Notes: generated by a model from the sequence alone, not told the origin. DNA of 64,000 nucleotides from Lepidurus packardi (GCA_023053545.1 JAKZAN010000001.1:1198565-1262564); one strand, 5' to 3'; counted from the first letter of the stretch, positions 11,924 through 24,822 are shown. A program made the numbers and translations.

Positions 11924-14900
11924 ATGACGGTGAAATCAAAATGGTGGAACAAACAAATGACAAATGTGCGAAATTTGTTCGATGCTCCGACTGATGGAAT
12001 CAAAGATGTTGAAGCAAGCGCTCCAGCGAAGAATAGTTCGGGGTCAATTACAGCAGGTAGGTTTTCATTTATCCACCACGTAAGTTGAGTTTGAACCAAT
12101 TGCAAGGGTTAGAAAAAAATATTGTTACACCGGGAAGCTTGAACACAATTTAACACTATCATTTCTTAGACAAATATAAGCAATACATTTGAATTCCCAA
12201 GTACGGAAATCATACAAGATCGTATAAGTAATGGAAGGCGAAAAAGAGTAGCGAATTAACCTGATTTGATTGGCTTCTAGCCTTTTTTAAAATTGAAATG
12301 ATGCCCGCTTTCGCCTATTGTGGTGAGGCGTGATTGTACAAAAGAGATCCTTCTAGCTTTTAAGTTACGTAAAATTATAGGTAAGAAGTATTACGATGGT
12401 GAAATCTTGTACACAGTTGTTGACTATTGGGTGAGTAAAAGTTTAGTTGTAAATTAAGGATTGAATATCGAAACAAAAACAAAATATTTCATAAAATCCA
12501 GTCAAAATGATTAAAATTTAGGGCGAATCGATACGAAAAAGGCACGAATAGATCGATTATCAACATTACTATTAAATTCAACGTCAATATAATTAATATA
12601 ATTGTTAATATATTGTAATATGCAAACTGAAGGCTCTAACTTAACTATTGGGTGAGTAAAACCTGAAACTTTTAATTGTAAATTAAGAATTGAATATCGA
12701 AACAAAAACAAAATATTTCATAAAATCCAGTCAAAATAATTAAAATTTAAGGCGAATCGATACGTAAAAGGCATGAATATATCGATATCAACATTAGCTT
12801 AAATTCAACGTCAATATAATTAATATAATTGTTAATGTATTGTAATATGCAAACTGAAGGCACTAACTTAACTACTTTATAAATTAGACTTTGATTTCAT
12901 AAAATTGTCTATTCCATAATAATTAAGTCTATAAAATAAATTAAGTCTATTCAACGTAATACTAAAATTATAACTGGCAAAGTAAACTCTTGTTTGAGCT
13001 TGTTAAATTCATACTATATCACTTATTTTCATTGAAAACGGGAACTTAAGCCTTAAATTATAAAAGGTATTACGTATTTGAGTGATTATTATGCAGTTCC
13101 CATTCTGGGAGTTCTAAAAGTTGTTGATCGGAATGTCTTCAAGAGGGCAGGTTCAGTTAAAAGACATTTGGGTGTGTTTACTGACTTTTGAAAACGACTG
13201 AGAGTACGTTGACTTCTGGGATTCATTCTTAGGCAAGAGATTTAAGTGCGGAAAAGCCAGTGACGGTGTGAAACAGGTGATTGAATGGAGAGTTTGGACA
13301 AACAAACCAAGGTTACTTGACGCGCTTCATGCCCTACTTTTCCGTGACACATCCAATACAAAAACGTACATCCACACAAGCCGGTTCTTTTTTGTACCCA
13401 AGTGTTGTGTTCTTTTCTTGTTAGGAGTTCTGGAAAGGGAAAAGCACCTCGAGACCATCAAGTTTATAGGTCAAATAACCCAACCCAACCCCAAAACGCT
13501 TATTAGGAGTTTTTTTTTCTTTTTTCGTGCTAACATTGGAAAGGTTTTCCTCGCTTCTGGAGTTGAGTCTTGGGTGGTAAAGTGTATCGGGAAAAGACCA
13601 CGGCCTAAGAAGTCAAACTTGGTGCTTACCGCCACAAAATGGAAATACAAAGCTGCAGTGCAGTGGACGTGTTCTGTTGGCTTCGTATATGGACAATAGA
13701 ATGCTTCGCGAGACGAGACACGTTATGTTCCCTTTCACTTGCCGTGAAATCGACTTGGTCTATCTAAAGAACAAAAGGACATACCATTAACGTATTTAAA
13801 AACAAAATAATAATAAGCTAAAGAAGGAATTCTTAGAAATGTTACAATTTCATTCCTGGTCAAAGACGTAATCAAAGTTTCTTTTCAAGCGTAATTTCAT
13901 CGTTAAATGCAATCAAATTCTAATTAACTGGAAGTTTAGGCTAATATCGAATGTTGTCAAATATGCCTTAAGTTTAATTAGCTTTCAATCACGAAATTCC
14001 CATTTCGTGATTGAATAGATTGAATTTGAATTGATAGAATTGAATTTGAAAGTGATGCATGATTGAATAGAGAAACATGTTCTTTGCTGCATTGCTACAA
14101 GCCCAGGTTTTGATTGTTGAGTTACTTTTACTTGTGTCGAGTGTTTGTACACAGTGTGATGACAGTGTGATGTTTTGTTAAGGTCTTATTGCCGGGAAAG
14201 TAACAATGAAAGATTAGGTGACTTACTGGCTGATAAGTTAGTTTGGAATGATTGACTTGCAACTCACTTCTGTTTGTAATGCAGCAATACCTTTCACTTG
14301 CCGTGGAATCGACTTCGTCTATCTAAATAAAAAAAGGACATACCATTAACGTATTTAAAAATAATAATAATAAGCTAAAGAAGGAATTCTTAGAAATGCT
14401 ACAATTTCATTCTTGCCCAAAGACGTAATCAAAATTTCTTTTCAAACGTAATTTCATCGTTAAATACACTAAAATTCCAATTAACTGGAATTTTAGGCTA
14501 ATCAATGAATCTTGAATGTTGAATGAATGTCGAATGTTGTCAAATATGCCCTAATTTTAATTAGCAAAGCCTTTCCCATTTCGTGATTGAATAGATGTTA
14601 GAGATAGAGATACATGATTGAATAGAGATACATGTTCTTTGCTGCATTGTTACAAGCCCAGGTTTTGATTGTTGAGTTACTTTTACTTGTGTCGAGTGTT
14701 TGTATACAGTGTGATACAGTGTGATGACAGTGTGATGATATGTTTTGTTAAGATCTTATTGCCGGGAAAGTAACAATGAAAGATTAGGTGACTTACTGGC
14801 TGATAAGTTAGTTTGGATTGATTGACTTGCAACTCACTTCTGTTTGTCTGCAGCAATAAGTTGGATGCATTAAGCCAGAGTTGTAGCTTAAAAGGATTGA

Positions 14901-17900
14901 GTACTAAAGATTACTTGCTAAGACCTGACAATCATTTGGCCTGATTTCGTAGCTGAAATGACGGAGCGATTCCAAGACTTTGATAACCAGTCGAACTGAT
15001 ATACTGTGTCAATTAGGTTTGTTTTTCATTGTTGCTGTTTTCCATTGACAGATTCGGCAACCGGACCAGTGGATTTCGAAACAGCCATCCTTGCCACAGG
15101 TAACAATGCAAGGGCGTAAGACAAACCAGGATCAAAATGTTCGTGGAACAAGATTCTAGCCCTACAAAAGCATCTTAAGTCATCAGGATTCTATATTTGC
15201 CAATACACACACAACTGCTCAGCCAAGGACAGATAAAAAGATTACTTAGACAATCGTGAAGTCAAATTTATCGCTTCTAGAACTAATCCCGCTTAATTCC
15301 ATAGTTTAACCTTTCCAGTGAGTCCAGATTTGTATAGTGCAAAATGCAAAGGGAAAAAATTGCAAAAAAATAATAATAGATATTTAAAGGCTAGTATGTA
15401 AATGTTAGACTATAAGGGTCAATTAAAAACTGAATAAAAAATAAAGATTTATTATATAAAGTACTTTGGAAATTGCAAGCATCAAAATTTCTTCGCGATT
15501 TCTTTTAAATTTTCATTTAGAATTTAGTTTAAATTTAGTTTAGTTCAAATTTAGAACCAATAAAACCCGTCAATTTAAATGGGAATTCTATCGCAGGATT
15601 CTGTTTGTTTTTCACGTGGTGATATTCTAATTGCACTTCAAATTTGGCAGGATTTGGGAGGTTTAACTAAAAACTGACGAAGAAATAAACATTTATAATA
15701 TAAAGCACTTTGGAAATTGCAGGCATTAAAATCTCTTCGCGATTTCTTTTAAATTTTCATTTAGAATTTAGTTTAAATTTAGTTTAGTTCAAATTTAGAA
15801 CCAATAAAACCAGTCAATTTAAATGGGAATTCTATCGCAGGATTCTGTTTGTTTTTCACGTGGTGATATTCTAATTGCGCCTTCTAATTCTAATTAATTA
15901 ATTAATTATTAATTCATTCATGATATTCTAATTCTATTTGGCAGGATTTGGGAGGTTTAACTATCAGTTATTGATGATCTGCGGCTTTGGCTATGCTTGC
16001 GTGGCAGTCGAATGTCTTTGTGTTTCGTTTTTACTACCTTCAGCTGAATGCGATTTGGAACTCAGTTCCACGGATAAGGGATGGCTCTCGGCTATTATTT
16101 TTGTGGGTAAGGCACCGAAACTGTCTTCATTTCTGTTATTCTTTGTTTGTGCAGCGCTGTTTTAACCATCCATCATGACTAAGGCTATTTCTCCCAGGTA
16201 TGATGTTTGGTGGCTACATATGGGGGTCATTAGGTGACTACATCGGCCGGAAAGAAATCATTATTGCGTCACTCATGATGGATGCGATTTTCAATATGCT
16301 CTCAAGTCTGGCCTTGAAGTTTCCGTTATTTTTAACGCTCCGCTTCTTCGGTGGGGTCGGGTAACAACATTCTTTTAAAAGTTAATAATAAATTTTGTAA
16401 CATTCTTAAAGAATTTGAACTCTTTAAACAGAATAAGCGGGCTTATTACCGTATTGTTTCCCTACGTGGCCGAATTCCAGCCTGCCGCCAAACGAGGCTC
16501 TATGATCAGTTTCGTGGCTTCCTTTTTCATGATCGGAAATGTCATTATGGCAGGTAAGGCATTGCAAAGACATACAAACAAAATTCGAGGTTCAAGGCTC
16601 CCGTACACCTTAACGTATTGATGGGAAAGACTCACAGATTGGACGCACTGACGTTAACGTTTTGCAAAAGCCTTGCGTAAGAGACTAAACAAAGATATAG
16701 ATAGCTAATTGCCGGCAAAGTTGTTGTTGGACTGTTTGTAGTCAAAACTGTGCCATCTAACGGGCACATTATCGACTATTTCTGCCATGTAATATTTCTG
16801 ATTTTTTTATTACTGATTATTATTATTATATCTTCTTCTATTGATCTTATTTTTGGTTTAAAAAAAAAAAGAAAAAAGCCGGCAAAGTTTCTAAGCTTAT
16901 TTTGCTTCTGAAAAGTACAATTTGTCACCACAGTTTGCTATAGCAGCACAATGTCCCAAACCAAGTCGGAACAAGATTTCTCAAACACGGCTTTTCAAAC
17001 TTGAAAGCAAACTAAAAGTAAAGTTTTCACTCATTAGCAGCTAGTGCACAACCAAAGGACAGATTTCTAGCTAACGTATTTCTCATAGTTGCAAACTTCA
17101 TTTGCACACTGCTAGTTTATGACTCATTGGAAAACAATGGTGCATTGGTTGTGCGCGCCACCTGTTAGCAAGCTCCAGAACACTGTTAAAGAATTTGAAT
17201 GAATTTTTTTTTTTTTTAAAATGAAATGCACTGGTTTTCTCGAAAAAGTTGTTCTGAAATTCCCTACGCTAACCGCCTATACCGAGCTAAGGTATACGTC
17301 AGCCTTTACCAGTATTTTTTAAAAACTAAATCACAAAATCCTTAGCTTGAATTTCATGCTTTTTTCCTCTGAAATTAGGTCTAGCTTGGGCTATAATTCC
17401 GCAAGATTTTGTATACGAATCGCCTTCATTACGATACAATTCCTGGCGTCTTTTCACCGCCATTTGCGCCTCTTTAAGTCTGTTTTCGGGTCTCAGTTTC
17501 CTCTCGTTGCCCGAATCGCCTCGATTTTTGTTGGCCAAAAACAAGGGCCAGGAAGCGTTGGAAGTTTTCAGAATCATGTTTGCGACTAATACCCAAAAAG
17601 CTCCTGAAACATATCCGGTACGTCTTTTCTCTCTCCTTTTCAAAAAATTTCCAACGAATACTATGAAAGTAAGAAATTTCAAAATAATTGACTCCTCCAT
17701 AGTATCGAGAATTAATTACAGACACTGAAACCAGTGAAGCGAAAAAACTCCCGTGGCTAAAAAAGGTATCAGTGACCCTAACGGAGTTAAAAGAGCAATC
17801 TCGGTTCCTTTTTGCTCCTCCTTTGCTGAGAAACACAATTCTGCTCATCATTATCCAGTTTGTCATCCAATTCGCGTAAGTTTTCAACTCATTTTTTTCA

Positions 17901-18879
17901 AATGATTTCAAATCTCACAATCTAAGCAAGAAAGGATTTGGACAAGTCCTGTAAATGGTTTTCTTGTATAGTTACCTGGGCTTGCTATTGTGGTTACCGG
18001 AACTCTTTAGTCGTTTGGAGAACTATTACAACACGTTTCCTAACACCACTTCCGTGACGGTTTGCGAAGTCGTGGATTACCAGCCGACAGTTTCAATTGC
18101 CATGACGGATGATTACGTAGATTCGTCCTGTGCCATCACAGACAATCAGGTGTACATTAACGGCCTTATCATCGCTATAACGCCGTTGCCAGGAAACATT
18201 TGGACTTTTTACCATATGGATTGGCTCGGTAGAAAGTTCTTTTTGGGTAAAAAAGACGATGAAAAACTGAATTCTGGCAAAGAAATAAATTTATTATTAA
18301 TTGATTTATGTATTTCTTGCTTTACTTATGTATTTCGCAGTTTTCCCCACGCTTGGAGCAGGCATTTGCGCGCTTTTAGTATGGGTGGTTCGCAGCTCCA
18401 CTGATAATTTAATTGTCTCGGCTTTCTTCACGTTTTTCGCCACTATGGCCTTCAATTCCATCAACGTGCTCAACACTGAGTTATTCCCTACACATGTCAG
18501 GTAAAACTGGAACACCTTCCGCTTTCTTTTCTAAAAAGGGATTAAATACACGAAGAAAAAAGGATTAAAAACACGCATTTATTTTCATTTATTTTTAGAT
18601 CAACGGCAGTAGCCATCGTAGGAATTTCAGCCCGATTGGGTTCAATTCTTGGCACGGTGTTATTTGGAACCTTAGTAGATTTAGTGTGCGCCGTACCGAT
18701 TCTACTTGTAGCCGCCTTTATGATAGGTAACCACGCCCAATTTTTTAATCGCATCAAACTGAATCTAGAATTCCATATTGGAATTCCGCGTGAAAGTTAA
18801 TGAATGAATATTGACATTGATAGGAGGTGGAATCTTCGGTCTAATGTTGCCCAACACATCCAAAACTCCGCTGACTTGA
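11924..18879 (+). CDS. SV2-like MFS transporter 3
   Basis: Exons: 11924-12056, 15052-15099, 15945-16106, 16198-16360, 16432-16553, 17379-17617, 17703-17875, 17972-18246, 18341-18500, 18599-18726, 18824-18879; 552 residues. The first exon is an inference. It is the nearest upstream ATG exon ending in phase 1 at a good donor, and it joins DFETAILATG in frame across a 3-kb intron. The core has GSLGDYIGRKEII after TM2, LPESPRFLLAKNK centrally and an extracytoplasmic loop with NTTS and three cysteines. The C-terminus is PNTSKTPLT. An upstream in-frame ATG at 11840 could add 28 residues. Introns 1 and 2 hold tandem duplications annotated separately. Confidence 0.83.
12410..12880. repeat. ~235-bp tandem duplication in intron 1 of transporter 3
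   Basis: Two adjacent copies share ACTATTGGGTGAGTAAAA, TTGAATATCGAAACAAAAAC and ATGCAAACTGAAGG, with a few substitutions. No coding content. Confidence 0.85.
13730..14862. repeat. ~560-bp tandem duplication in intron 1 of transporter 3
   Basis: The segment starting CCTTTCACTTGCCGTG at about 13730 recurs from about 14289. Both share CATACCATTAACGTATTT, GTTGAGTTACTTTTACTTG and AAGATTAGGTGACTTACTGG. The second copy has an extra GTGATACAGT repeat. No gene seen in it. Confidence 0.85.
15410..15967 (+). repeat. Tandem duplication including the 3' splice site of exon 3, transporter 3
   Basis: A block of about 290 bp occurs twice. Each copy ends with GGCAG followed by GATTTGGGAGGTTTAACT, which are the acceptor and first 18 bases of exon 3. 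The first copy (AG at 15649-15650) stops there and runs into repeat sequence with an immediate stop. The second (AG at 15943-15944) continues as the real exon. Confidence 0.88.
16560..16900. repeat. Dispersed repeat related to 22060-22700
   Basis: Within intron 5 of transporter 3 (16554-17378), AAGGCTCCCGTACACCTTA, a GACGTTAACGTTTTGC segment and GATAGCTAATTGCCGGCAAAG match the four units in the transporter 4 intron. The rest of this intron is AT-rich and featureless. Confidence 0.6.
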
Positions 18880-19326
18880 ACAGAAGACATTCCTTTTCTC
18901 GGTGCAGTGATTTCCCATTGTATGCGAATTATTTATTCTACTTTAGAGAAAGAGAGGGAGTCAGAACTACTATAATCAGCACAAAGAAATGTATGCGAAC
19001 TTGTAGCCAAACAGAGACTATATGCAAATCCAAACTCCTGACTTGGAAAAAATTAACTAGATAAATACAAGACAACTAAAGAAAACTTCCTAAGGAAGAT
19101 GTTGGCAACCGATTTAATTTTTTTTTTTTTTTTATCAGGAATCAGAAGATTGTAATCAGGCATATTGAAGGTTTGGTATCCAGCACGGACATAAGATTAC
19201 ATCGTGCAGGACAGGATGCTATAGCAATAGGCAGCGTGCTTTACTTAAGTGTACAGCGTACTTACAGCGTACTTTACAGCGTACTTACAGCGTACTTTAA
19301 GTGAAAAACTGTGCCAGTTATTGACA

Positions 19327-22300
19327 ATGGGTAAGAAGAACAAACCGTACTCTATTTACACCGTGAACGAGCAAGACATAGTCGAACATTACATTTCTAG
19401 AGAACCTAAAACAGAAGCTGAAGGTAAATTCTGTCATGTCAGTTGCATTAATTTTTCTTTAAATCTTGGAACTAAATGAAATCTTTGAACTCTTAGGAGT
19501 CGACTTTGAAACCGCCATCGCAGCCACAGGTGATAAGTTCCTTCAATTCCAATCACATTTTCGATGAAAATCATCAGAGCATCTGTGTTCTGATAACTGC
19601 CGTTTGTACAAATTTGGACCAGCAACTTAACTCGAAGAAATTTTTTTAAATTTTAATTTGCAGTATGACTTGGCTGAATACTAATTATTGATACTAATGA
19701 ACAAAATCACTTTCAAGTTATACTGTTTAGTCTTAGGTTTCAGAGCATCATAGTCACACAATCCTCTTGAAATAGGTTATGGCAAGTTTCATTACATCTT
19801 GCTGATCCTCTGTGGTTTCTCATTCGGCTGCTTTTCCTGCGAGACTCTCAACGTTTCTTTCTTGATACCAGCCGCGCAATGCGATTTAGATCTCACCTCG
19901 CAAGACAAAGGTTGGCTTTCGGCCATCACCTTCGTAGGTACTAAACCTGACATCTTCTTATCTAGAATTGAAATCCTCTGATATTTCCTAATCTGAGTTT
20001 TTTTTTTAATTTTTTTTTTTCAATTTTTCTTAAAAGGGATGGTGTTCGGAAGCTACATATGGGGCTCTGAATCTGAATTTTTCTATTTTTTTTTTATTTT
20101 TTACAATTTTTCTTAAAAGGGATGATGTTCGGAAGCTACAAATGGATCTCTGAATCTGAATTTTTCTATTTTAAAAAAAAAAATTTACAATTTTTCTTAA
20201 AAGGGATGATGTTCGGAAGCTACATTTGGGGCTCTGAATCTGAATTTTTCTATTATTTTTTTATTTTTTACAATTTTTCTTAAAAGGGATGATGTTTGGA
20301 GACTACATATGGGGCTCTGAATCTGAACTTTTCTATTTTTTTTTTATTTATTTTTTTTACAATTTTTCTTAAAAGGGATGATGTTCGGAAGCTACATATG
20401 GGGCTCTGAATCTGAATTTTTCTATTTTTTAAAAAATTTTTACAAATTTTTCTTAAAAGGGATGATGTTCGGAAGCTACATATGAGGCTCTGAATCTGAA
20501 TTTTTCTATTTTTTTTTTTATTTTTTTACAATTTTTCTTAAAAGGGATGATGTTCGGAAGCTACATATGGGGCTCTGAATCTGAATTTTTCTATTTTTTT
20601 AAAAAAAAATTTTACAATTTTTCTTAAAAGGGATGATGTTCGGAAGCTACAAATGGATCTCTGAATCTGAATTTTTCTATTTTTTTTTATTTTTTACAAT
20701 TTTTCTTAAAAGGGATGATGTTCGGAAGCTACATATGGGGCTCTTTCGGTGATTCTCTGGGCCGAAAAGAAGTTCTCATAATATCTCTTCTTATGGAATC
20801 CATCTGCAGCCTCTCTTCCAGTTTAGCTCAACAATTTTCACTCTTTCTCGTGCTCAAATTCTTCGCTGGCGTTGGGTAAGTTACTACCCTCACAGAAATA
20901 CCGAAATTTCTAAAATAGAAACCTTCCTTAAAGTTTAAGTGGAATTTTAGTCGTCTTTTCATTTTTCGCGGAATTTCAGCCCGCCGCTAGGCGAGGAGGC
21001 ATGATAAGCTTGTTAGACGCGTTTTACATCGAAGGGAACGTCGTGATGACTTGTACGTATACTTCCATCCAGAAAAAAACGAAAATCCAAAATGTTCAAT
21101 TTTTTTTTTTTTTTTTTTTTTTTTGTAAATTAAGGTCTGGCATGGCTCGTTATTCCTCAGAGCTTCGCTTACGTTACTGACTCATTCACTTACGATTCAT
21201 GGCGCCTGTTCACTGCGTTATGTGCTTCCATAACCTTAATTGCAGCATTGGGATTACTATGGTTACCAGAATCTCCGAAATTTCTCTTGGCTAAAGGTCG
21301 TCATGACGAAGCTTTGCAAGTTCTTCGACGAGTTTTCCGCGAAAATACCGGCAAACCAGAGAACGACTTCCCAGTACAATCCAAGCTAATTCAATCCAAA
21401 CAAATTTGGGACAATTTCTCAAGTTTCTAGTACACTCAACTGATCCTGGACGTGGAAGACAGTCATTCGGAGACTTTGTCGTTCTTTAAGAGACTCCAAA
21501 GTACCTTTGCAACAATAGCAGACCAATCGAGAACGTTGTTTAAACCACCGTTACTGCGCAACATCCTCCTAATGGTGTTCATCCAATTCGTCTTACAATT
21601 CTCGTAAGTTTTCATTCAACCCAAGACACTTTCAAAGAAAAGTAATAGTATTGTTCCATGAAAAGTTTGATACTATCAGAGAAGCTAACATTAAGGCTAA
21701 TTCTAGGAACGCGGGATTGCTGTTATGGCTGCCGCAGTTGTTCGAAAATCTAGACAATTACATGGCACAACACCCTAATGCCTCGGTGACTATTTGTCAA
21801 GTCGTTAACGCTGGAAATGGCACGGAAATCGACACTGGGTGTCAGCCTGGTCAACAAGTTTATATTAATGCGCTCATTATTGCCATTGCACCGTTACCCG
21901 GCAATGTTTGGACGCTTCTATACATGGATAAACTCGGCCGCAAATTCTTCATCGGTAATATATTCTAACGAATCCATTGGAAGAGGTCAAAGGTCAGCAT
22001 TTCTCATACACTCCAAAGTACTTCCGTCACTAAAGGAAACGGTAATACGAAGTTAGTGACTTATTAAGGCTCCCGTATACCTTAGCTTAGTGATGCGAAA
22101 CAGTTGCAGATGGCGCTGACGTTTGTTGTTGTTGTTTTGCGAAAGCATCACAACAACAACAAGAAAGTAAAAAAAAAGTAAGAAAGTAAAAAAAGAAACA
22201 TATAGCTAGTTACCGGCAAAGTTTGACCTTTGGCCTCTAAAGTGTCAGGAATGATTCAATGTGTATACCTTAGCTTAGTGATGCGAAACAGCCACAGATG

Positions 22301-23309
22301 GCGCTGACGTTTGTTGTTGTTTTGCGAAAGCTTTGAGTCAGAAAGTAAAAAAGAGAAACAAATAGCTAGTTACCGGCAAAGTTTGACCTACCTTAGCTTA
22401 GTGATGCGAAACAGCCACAGATAAGGTCAGCATTTCTCATACACTCCAAAGTACTTAAGTAATACGATAGGTAATACTATAGCAAATAAGTAATACTATA
22501 GGTAATACTATAGCAAATAAGTAATACTATAGGTAATACGAAGTTAGTGACTTATTAAGGCTCCCGTATACCTTAGCTTAGTGATGCGGATCAGTCACAG
22601 ATGGCGCTGACGTTTGTTATTGTTTTGCGAAAGCTTTCAGTAAGAAAGTAAAAAAGACAAACATATATACCGGCAAAATTTGACCTTTGGCCTCAAAAGG
22701 GTCAGGAATGATTCCATGTCTTATGTTATGCAATATGCCTAAACAGCTCTTGAAATGTTTTAAGAAAATTTGGAAATCATTTTTTACATAGTATTAGGTG
22801 ATTCAATTTTTAATGATTCATTCTAAGAAAAAATTGTGTTTTACAGCGTTTGGTCTCTTGTCAGCTGGTGTTTGTGCGTTGCTCGTATTGGTAATTAAGA
22901 GCCCTGTGGGAGATTTGGTAGTTACCGCCTCTTTCAATTTCTTCGGAAACATGGCTTTCAACGCAATTAACGTTCTTACTACCGAGCTTTTCCCGACTAG
23001 TGTCAGGTAGTAGAACTTCTCTAAACGTTTCGCTCATGATTACTTATTTTTTTCTAAATTTCAGATCAACCGCGTTTTCCATAACTTTCGTTTCAGCTCG
23101 GTTGGGCTCCATCTTGGGTACTGTTACCTTCGGAGCCTTAATTGATGTCATGTGTGAACTACCTATAGGACTATTTACGGCTTTCTTAATAGGTGAATTT
23201 TTAGAATGAAATTTTTGCCTTAATGTATGAACAATGTTATTACGTCTTTTAAGGGGGCGGTTTAATGGCCTTGCTGCTACCCAACACTACAGGCAAAGCG
23301 TTAGAATAA
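19327..23309 (+). CDS. SV2-like MFS transporter 4
   Basis: Exons: 19327-19423, 19497-19529, 19776-19937, 20713-20875, 20934-21052, 21135-21373, 21431-21603, 21707-21954, 22847-23006, 23065-23192, 23254-23309; 525 residues. MGKKNKPYSIYTVNEQDI opens the protein and VDFETAIAATGYGKFHY leads into TM1. Also present are GSFGDSLGRKEVL, LPESPKFLLAKGR, a loop with NASVTIC and NGTE, and a C-terminus PNTTGKALE. Exon 5 is one codon shorter than in transporters 1-3 and encodes DAFYIEGN and a Cys before LAW. Transporter 5 shares this, so 4 and 5 form a subgroup. Intron 3 carries the decoy acceptor array; intron 8 carries dispersed repeats. Confidence 0.87.
20000..20745 (+). repeat. Nine-copy array of a 3' splice site plus exon start
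   Basis: A unit of about 84 bp with a T-rich tract, CAATTTTTCTTAAAAG and GGATGATGTTCGGAAGCTAC occurs nine times. The AG dinucleotides end at 20036, 20119, 20203, 20286, 20375, 20459, 20544, 20630 and 20712. Only the last runs on into exon 4. The first eight carry about 30 bases of exon 4 and then switch to GAATCTGAATTTTTC. Confidence 0.95.
22060..22700. repeat. Four copies of a short dispersed repeat in intron 8 of transporter 4
   Basis: Units at about 22068, 22264, 22388 and 22560 share CCTTAGCTTAGTGATGCG, GATGGCGCTGACGTTTGTT and ACCGGCAAAGTTTGACC. A GTAATACTATAG stutter lies at 22460-22530. A diverged relative lies at 16560-16900. Confidence 0.8.
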
Positions 23310-23879
23310 CGTTCGACCACTCAAACATTCTATTACTAAAAAAAATAAAAAAAAAAATTAAGTTATATTTTTGGGAACTAAACTAGGAACGTAGCGAAAC
23401 ACACAAGGACATATACAGCAAACTCAAACGATAAAAATAGGATTAAGTGAAGCATTTGTTACGTGATTCTTCGCCAGAACAGCTTAGGACCATCAATATA
23501 CACGAAACCGTGAAAGAGGGAAGTGCGAGATTTCTGTGCAATATTTGCTTGAAAGTTTTCAAGTTGCGTTCTCGAATTAAATGCAACATTACAACAAGCG
23601 TGAAACAGAATTTGTACCTTATCTAAACCTTCTGGGTTGTGTCGCTCTGCCATACAAGTCTTCGAATATACGGAAGGTATTCATTACTGTCAGCCTTTTA
23701 CTCTGGAATGTCAGATCAAAGTTCTAGGAAATCTTTATCTTATGCACTAAGCATAGTACAAGCATAGTGCAAGCATGAAACGACACGTGTGGAACATAAA
23801 ACTGGAAGGACACATATACCCTAGCTAATTTCTTACACTAGCTCAAGTGTTATGTATGGATATATAAATTGATCACGAC

Positions 23880-23938
23880 AAAAGTATAAAAAGTAAACTA
23901 CAATAATGTAATTATTGTAGTTTACTTTTTATACTTTT
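23880..23938. repeat. Near-perfect hairpin, 28-bp arms, 3-base loop
   Basis: AAAAGTATAAAAAGTAAACT and the next eight bases are exactly reverse-complemented after a GTA loop. It is not followed by a gene end within 100 bp on either strand, so it is more likely an element tip or unstable palindrome than a terminator. Confidence 0.9.
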
Positions 23939-24320
23939 GACTAGATTTATATTAAAATTTGGAACTATTTAGTATTTGGTATTTAAGTATTTAAGTAAGT
24001 ATTAATTATTTTGGTATTGAAGTTATTTGGTATTTAATTTTCAATTTAGTATTTGCCTAGATTTATCTTAAAATTTGGAACTATTTAGTATTCCAGTCTT
24101 TCCCACGATGCCGTCGTATTTAAAGTTAAACTATGAGGAAGCCTGAAGAACGAAACTAAATGTTTGAAGGATAGTCAAGTTTCCCCTTGCCTTGTGTGAA
24201 TCTGTTATGTACGTATATGGTCACGTGTTATGCTTCTCGGATCCTTTACTGATGCACTATATATAATAGATAACTTAAAGTTATCTTTTCCTTATTCCTT
24301 GATTAATTACGTTATTATCA

Positions 24321-24355
24321 GGGCGGCTAAATGGCCTTGTTGCTAGCAGAATAAC
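24321..24355 (+). pseudogene. Decayed copy of a transporter last exon
   Basis: After TTATTATCAG, GGCGGCTAAATGGCCTTG resembles the last exon of transporter 4 (GGGGCGGTTTAATGGCCTTG), followed by TTGCTA and then divergence. It lies 1 kb past that gene. Too short for certainty, but a duplicated last exon fits what is seen in transporter 1. Confidence 0.45.
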
Positions 24356-24822
24356 AGCAAGTTCCTCGAATGGTATCCATTCATGCAACCTCTCACTAAA
24401 ATTTATAGTATCGATTTTCTTAATAGCAAAAAAAAAAAAAAAACATGCGACGCCACAGAAAGATTTACCAACCGTTTTTTAAACAGGGAATTTCCGCAGT
24501 GAAAACACAGTTCTAGTATGCTTAAGGATGACGTAACAATTCCGAAAACTTTCTCTGAGTAAGCCACGTGTAGGTACGCGTGGATACTATCGAACATCTA
24601 AAGATTACGATATGCAAATGTATTAGTGTTTGCGACGTGGTTATCTAATATTCTATTACCGTCGTTGAACGTCTTTGGACGTGTTTGGTTTGCTATTATT
24701 TTCATAGCAAGAAACTGGAGTCTAAAGCACTGTACACAACTTTCACCGCAGGATAACAAGGGTGCAGTATCGATATTATCGATACTATCGATCGACCGCT
24801 ACATCGATACTATCCATCGCTC

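Noticed and set aside
13268..13699. Plus-strand open frame of 143 codons in transporter 3 intron
   Set aside because: Poly-T gives a run of Phe, composition is not protein-like, and no family is recognisable. A short unknown gene cannot be fully excluded.
17474..17911. Minus-strand frame of 145 codons
   Set aside because: It is antisense to two well-supported transporter exons and their intron.
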